DNA of 9,076 nt from DAIRFP01 sp036794995 (GTDB lineage Bacteria > Desulfobacterota > Binatia > UBA9968). Made by a program: the position numbers and the translations under genes. Location of the stretch: contig DAIRFP010000206.1 in NCBI GenBank assembly GCA_036794995.1, positions 1-9,076 of the forward strand, in the 5' to 3' direction. This document shows, piece after piece, positions 5,326 through 9,076 of the stretch; position 1 is the stretch's first letter; the number at the start of each line of letters is the position of its first letter. Under the pieces are notes generated by a model that was not told the origin of the DNA, did no database searches, and saw nothing but the letters and a program-made list of their open reading frames with translations.

Positions 5326-7728
5326 ATGAAAAGGTCAGGATTGTGGAGCCTGTTGGGCGGGGTTATTCTTACAGTCGTCTTGATTATTCATGGCTGCGGC
5401 AAGAAAGCACCGGAACCAGGCGCGGTTATGGATGAAGCCCTGCAAGCGGGCAGAAAGGCCGACAGCTTTCCGGCGGCGGATGAAGATTATTTCAAGGATA
5501 TGGACGGCGGGGTCCAACTCACCTCCAACGAAATCAAGGGACGTAATAATTGGATCGTTTGGACCGGCGGCAACGATCGCTTTTGGGATCATCTGGTAAA
5601 CAAAAGCTTCGGTGCCGTGGATTTTCTGAAAATTCTTTCGTCGCATCCGAACATTAAGCACCTGAGCCGCGATACGCGCTGGAAATATCTCGGCTTGGTT
5701 AACGAGCCCTGCTTTGAAAAACCTCAAGGCGCACGTGCTGATCGCTTCGGCCTTTGGCTCGACACCCGCAACAAGGATTGTTCTCCCGATCCGTTCGAGA
5801 ACGAGCAGAAGTATCCTGGCGTGAAACTGGGCGCGCGCGGTAAAAATGTGCCCGCAGGATCTTACTATGGTTATGCAACCGGCGTCGTCGGTTTGCGGCT
5901 GTTTCCTAACCCGGATTTCGATGAGGCCGCCGCTAAGAAATGGGACGCGGAGAGATTCTATACCGATCCCAGCTATTACAGCGATAAAAATCTGATCCGT
6001 CCGTATCGTGTGGGTATGAGTTGCGGTTTTTGCCACGTCGGGCCGAGCCCGGTGAAGCCGCCGGAAGATCCGGAAAATCCCAAGTGGGAAAATCTCAATT
6101 CCAACCCGGGGGCGCAATATTTTTGGGTCGACCGAATCCTCTTCTGGGAAAAGGACGAAGCCAATTTTGTTTACCAGCTGCTGCACACGTCTTTGCCCGG
6201 CACCCTGGATACCTCGTTCATTTCCAGCGATTACATCAACAATCCCCGCACCATGAATGCGGTCTACAGCGTTGGGCCGCGGCTGGGGCCGGCCCTGCGT
6301 TGGGGTCAGGAGAAACTCGCCGGCGGGAACTTGAAGAACAAGCAGTTTCAGGATTTCCCACGGACCGCCGCCCTGTCGCAGTATTATAAAGCGCCGGACA
6401 CGGTGTGGACGCCGCGGGTGCTTAAAGACGGATCCGATTCGGTGGGAATCCTCGGCGCGCTGAATCGCGTTTTCATCAACATCGGACTTTTCAGCGAGGA
6501 GTGGTTGCTCCATTTCAATCCGCTGGTGGGCGGCCAGAAAATTACTCCCATAAGGATCGAGGACGCCGACAAAAACTCCAGTTACTGGAACGCCACCGTA
6601 GCTCAGACGCCGGATGTGGCGTTGTTCTTTCTCAAGACGGGCAAACCGGATCTTCTCAAAGACGTCTCGGGCGGCAGCCAATACCTGACGCAGGATAAAG
6701 CTAAAGTAAACCGCGGCAAGGTGGCCTTTGCTCAGTATTGCGCGCGTTGCCATTCCAGCAAGATTCCGCAAGCCCCGGCCAACGTCGATGAGTCCAAATG
6801 GGATCAGTATTGGGCCTGGACCAAGTCCGACGATTTTAAGCAGCAGATGACGGCGATGGTGTTGGCCGATGATTTTCTGACGGACAACTATCTCTCTACG
6901 GAGCGTCGCATACCGGTTACCTTGCTGCAGACCAATGCGTGCAGTCCGCTGGCGACCAACGCTCTAGCAGGCAACATCTGGGACAATTTCTCGTCACAGA
7001 CCTATCAGACCTTGCCCTCGGTGGGCAAAATGACTTTGCATAACCCCATCGACGGCACACCTTTCGAGTATGAGTTGCCCGGCGGCGGTCGCGGCTTCAC
7101 TCGCCCGCCGTCCTTGATCAGTCTTTGGGCGACGGCGCCATTCCTGTTGAATAATTCCGTGGGGAAATTCAATCCGGAGCCATCCGTGGAAGCGCGGATG
7201 GCTTCTTTCAACGATGGTATCGAGAAAATGCTTTGGCCCGAGAAGCGAGAAAAGGATTCAATCCTGGGAGACAAAGTCCCCGGGTTTGTCTATCGAACGA
7301 CGACGACGAGCTATATCAAAGTGGCTCCCGGCTTTTTGCCTGCCGGATTGGAAAAATTGCTCAGTTGGGGCGACTGGTTCCATCAGTTTTTCCCCTGGCT
7401 TTTCAGCGAGGGAATAGTGAGGATCGGTCCGATTCCCAAGGGGACGCCGGTTAATTTACTGACCAACATCGACTTGGAGTCGAATAAGCTCGACCTGATC
7501 CGTCTCTTGCTCAAGATGAAAGAGGACCTGAAACAAGTCGAGGGCGCCAGTGACGAAGAAGCGGCAAAGGTATTCAAAAATCTGGTGCCCGACCTGCTCA
7601 AAGTGAGCAAGTGTCCGGACTTCGTCGTCAACAAAGGCCACTACTTCGGCACCAGCTTTTTTAAAGATGAGCCCCCCCTCGGTGATGATGACAAATGGGC
7701 TCTCATCGAATACCTGAAAACTTTCTGA
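5326..7728 (+). CDS. Two-heme cytochrome c lipoprotein, MauG/RoxA-like layout
   Basis: An 800-aa exported protein. The N-terminus MKRSGLWSLLGGVILTVVLIIHGCGKK is a signal peptide with a lipobox-like site IHGC; Cys24 would be lipidated, although His at -2 is unusual. The mature protein would then be anchored facing the periplasm or outer membrane. Two covalent heme motifs are present: C233-GF-C236-H237 and C472-AR-C475-H476, 239 residues apart. Towards the C-terminus FTRPPSLISLWATAPFLLNNSVGKF (591-615) has the form typical of di-heme peroxidase / MauG-type cytochromes, and the end NKGHYFG (769-775) plus WALIEYLKTF is a cytochrome c closing helix. Wide heme spacing, size and these blocks recall the rubber oxygenase RoxA, a di-heme c-type dioxygenase that cleaves polyisoprene. 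That is a family-level resemblance, not an assignment. Alternatives are a peroxidase or an electron acceptor for the GMC enzyme encoded 28 bp downstream. The start is supported by GGGGGAG at 5314-5320. Confidence 0.88.
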   Translation: MKRSGLWSLLGGVILTVVLIIHGCGKKAPEPGAVMDEALQAGRKADSFPAADEDYFKDMDGGVQLTSNEIKGRNNWIVWTGGNDRFWDHLVNKSFGAVDFLKILSSHPNIKHLSRDTRWKYLGLVNEPCFEKPQGARADRFGLWLDTRNKDCSPDPFENEQKYPGVKLGARGKNVPAGSYYGYATGVVGLRLFPNPDFDEAAAKKWDAERFYTDPSYYSDKNLIRPYRVGMSCGFCHVGPSPVKPPEDPENPKWENLNSNPGAQYFWVDRILFWEKDEANFVYQLLHTSLPGTLDTSFISSDYINNPRTMNAVYSVGPRLGPALRWGQEKLAGGNLKNKQFQDFPRTAALSQYYKAPDTVWTPRVLKDGSDSVGILGALNRVFINIGLFSEEWLLHFNPLVGGQKITPIRIEDADKNSSYWNATVAQTPDVALFFLKTGKPDLLKDVSGGSQYLTQDKAKVNRGKVAFAQYCARCHSSKIPQAPANVDESKWDQYWAWTKSDDFKQQMTAMVLADDFLTDNYLSTERRIPVTLLQTNACSPLATNALAGNIWDNFSSQTYQTLPSVGKMTLHNPIDGTPFEYELPGGGRGFTRPPSLISLWATAPFLLNNSVGKFNPEPSVEARMASFNDGIEKMLWPEKREKDSILGDKVPGFVYRTTTTSYIKVAPGFLPAGLEKLLSWGDWFHQFFPWLFSEGIVRIGPIPKGTPVNLLTNIDLESNKLDLIRLLLKMKEDLKQVEGASDEEAAKVFKNLVPDLLKVSKCPDFVVNKGHYFGTSFFKDEPPLGDDDKWALIEYLKTF

Positions 7729-7750
7729 ACCAGCTTTCCGCCAGGGTTCA
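7726..7750 (+). other. Possible hairpin linking cytochrome stop to GMC ribosome site
   Basis: TGAACC (7726-7731, beginning with the cytochrome stop codon TGA) pairs with GGTTCA (7745-7750) across a 13-nt loop. The right arm overlaps AGGG at 7743-7746, the best candidate ribosome site for the GMC gene starting at 7757. A ribosome reaching the cytochrome stop would open it, which would couple translation of the two genes. The stem is only 6 bp, so this is tentative. Confidence 0.25.
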
Positions 7751-7756
7751 AAACAG

Positions 7757-9076
7757 ATGAGTGTCCGGTCCCCGGAGTATGAATATATCGTTGTCGGCTC
7801 GGGGGCCGCTGGCGGCACTCTGGGGGCCAGGCTTGCGGAGTCCGGACACAAAGTGCTTCTTCTGGAAGCCGGTGGTGACCCGCTTCAAACAGTGGGAACC
7901 AGACTACCGGAAGACTATCAAGTTCCTGCTTTTCACGCCTTTGCCTCGGAGAATGAGGCGATGAAGTGGGATTTCTTTGTGCGGCATTACGCCAACGACG
8001 GGCGGCAGAAAAAGGATCCCAAGTTCACCGCGGCGCGTGACGGAGTCCTCTATCCTCGCGCTGGGACTCTGGGGGGCTGCACCGCGCATAACGCGATGAT
8101 CATGGTCTATCCCCATAACAGCGATTGGGACAGCATCGCGAATCTCACCGGCGATTCGTCGTGGGAAGCGTCGAATATGCGCCAGTACTTCGAGCGCTTG
8201 GAGGACTGCCGGCATCGGCCGCCCTATCGCTGGCTTAACAAAGTGCTCGGTTTAAACCCCTCCCGCCACGGTTTTGACGGCTGGCTTACGACGGAGCGGC
8301 CACGTACACCCAAAGAGGCCTTGAAAGATCGTGCGATGATGGACGTTGTCGAGCGTTCAGGACTTCAGGCGATCGCCGGTTTGGAACACCGGGTAAAACG
8401 GCTCCTCTGGTTCTTCAAGTCCCAAGCCGATCCTAACGATTGGCGATTAGTGGAGCGAGACGCTTTCGGGATTCGCTACGCGCCCTTGACCACGTTGAAT
8501 CACGCCAGGGTCGGAAGCCGGGAGCGTGTCTTGGACGTGGCGCGACGCCACCCGGACAAACTACAGATCGAGACTCATGCGCTGGTGAGTCGCGTATTGC
8601 TCGACCAGGAGAAGCGCGCCCTTGGTGTGGAATATCTCAAAGGCGAACGTCTTTATCGAGCCCACGCTCATCCAAGCGATGCTCCGGGAGACCGGCGACA
8701 AGCGCTTGCGTCCAAAGAAACCATCCTATGCGGCGGCGCGTTTAACACCCCACAGTTGCTGATGCTTTCCGGCATCGGCCCCAGGCAAGAACTGGAGCGG
8801 CATGGCATTCCCGTGCATGTCGATGCCCCGGGTGTCGGGACGAACTTGCAAGACCGCTATGAGATCAGCGTAGTCCATCGCATGAAAGACGATTGGGACG
8901 TGCTGCGAGGCGCCGTATTCGATCGCGGCGACCGTGAATATGACCGGTGGTCGCGCACCAGAACGGGCGCCTACATCACCAATGGCGGGATGCTGGTGGT
9001 AGTCAAAAAATCACAAGCGGCTCGGCTGGTCCCCGATCTCTTTTGTCTGGCGTTGGTGGCGCGCTTTGAAGGATAT
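7757..9076 (+). CDS. GMC-family FAD oxidoreductase, 3' end outside window
   Basis: Open from the ATG at 7757 to the right edge: 440 codons with no stop, out of the 500-600 usual for the family. It begins with an FAD-binding Rossmann fold: YIVVGSGAAGGTLGARLAE, with G14-x-G16-x-x-G19 and Glu37 in LLLEAGG binding the ADP ribose. GMC signature 1 is visible as PRAGTLGGCTAHN (100-112) and signature 2 as GAFNTPQLLMLSGIGP (327-342). GMC enzymes oxidise alcohols, sugars, sterols or choline; fatty acid photodecarboxylase is also a member. The catalytic His and its His/Asn partner lie in the missing C-terminus, so the substrate class cannot be read. One oddity is GTNLQDR (361-367), where the family usually has NLQDH. 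The protein has no signal peptide, while the co-encoded cytochrome is exported. It is therefore either a cytosolic enzyme or is exported by a partner subunit, as in gluconate dehydrogenase. Confidence 0.93.
   Translation, partial: MSVRSPEYEYIVVGSGAAGGTLGARLAESGHKVLLLEAGGDPLQTVGTRLPEDYQVPAFHAFASENEAMKWDFFVRHYANDGRQKKDPKFTAARDGVLYPRAGTLGGCTAHNAMIMVYPHNSDWDSIANLTGDSSWEASNMRQYFERLEDCRHRPPYRWLNKVLGLNPSRHGFDGWLTTERPRTPKEALKDRAMMDVVERSGLQAIAGLEHRVKRLLWFFKSQADPNDWRLVERDAFGIRYAPLTTLNHARVGSRERVLDVARRHPDKLQIETHALVSRVLLDQEKRALGVEYLKGERLYRAHAHPSDAPGDRRQALASKETILCGGAFNTPQLLMLSGIGPRQELERHGIPVHVDAPGVGTNLQDRYEISVVHRMKDDWDVLRGAVFDRGDREYDRWSRTRTGAYITNGGMLVVVKKSQAARLVPDLFCLALVARFEGY

Noticed and set aside
5250..5435. 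A 61-codon plus-strand frame spanning the cytochrome start
   Set aside because: It overlaps the signal peptide coding region in another frame, and its product is basic and featureless.
5335..6771. A 478-codon open frame on the minus strand opposite the cytochrome gene
   Set aside because: It mirrors the codon structure of the real gene, gives an Arg/Ile-rich product with no motif, and has no ribosome site. The plus strand holds CxxCH motifs and a lipoprotein signal.

Overview
The window is a gene-dense stretch of bacterial chromosome with moderately high GC. It looks like a Gram-negative organism: there is an exported c-type cytochrome with a lipoprotein signal, bacterial Shine-Dalgarno sites and operon-like gene packing. 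The phylum cannot be fixed from the sequence alone. Proteobacteria-like, myxobacterial or acidobacterial-type lineages would all fit. I see no tRNA, rRNA, CRISPR array, transposase or phage gene. The only hint of a dispersed element is a palindrome-rich stretch at the left edge.

Layout. (1) Positions 1-95 hold a short palindrome-rich, repeat-like segment that abuts the stop codon of a small minus-strand gene (93-302). That gene encodes a protein shaped like a heavy-metal-associated (HMA) domain but lacking the metal-binding cysteines. (2) A divergent intergenic region (303-514) leads into a plus-strand operon of three genes: a 143-aa conserved-looking protein of unknown function (515-946), a 433-aa membrane protein built from two copies of one domain around a hydrophobic segment (1034-2335), and a DyP-type heme peroxidase (2353-3846). 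(3) A catalase-superfamily heme protein lies on the minus strand (3843-5039, possibly to 5231). Its stop codon overlaps the DyP stop codon. (4) A divergent control region (5040-5325) leads into a second plus-strand unit: a large two-heme cytochrome c lipoprotein (5326-7728) and, 28 bp later, a GMC-family FAD oxidoreductase (7757 onward) that runs off the right edge.

Taken together, the window concentrates four redox enzyme types: DyP heme b, catalase-like heme, two-heme cytochrome c and GMC flavoprotein. The catalase-like protein keeps the distal His and proximal Tyr, but the usual distal Asn aligns with Ile, and a Thr precedes the distal His as in coral allene oxide synthase. It is therefore more likely a peroxidase, a hydroperoxide-rearranging enzyme or another specialised heme protein than an H2O2-dismutating catalase. 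The cytochrome resembles the MauG / di-heme peroxidase / rubber-oxygenase (RoxA) type in layout. My working inference is an oxidative cluster acting on a hydrophobic substrate such as unsaturated lipid, polyisoprenoid or lipid hydroperoxide. The substrate is not shown by the sequence. The least understood and most interesting components are the duplicated-domain membrane protein paired with DyP, the 143-aa protein leading that operon, and the variant catalase-like enzyme.
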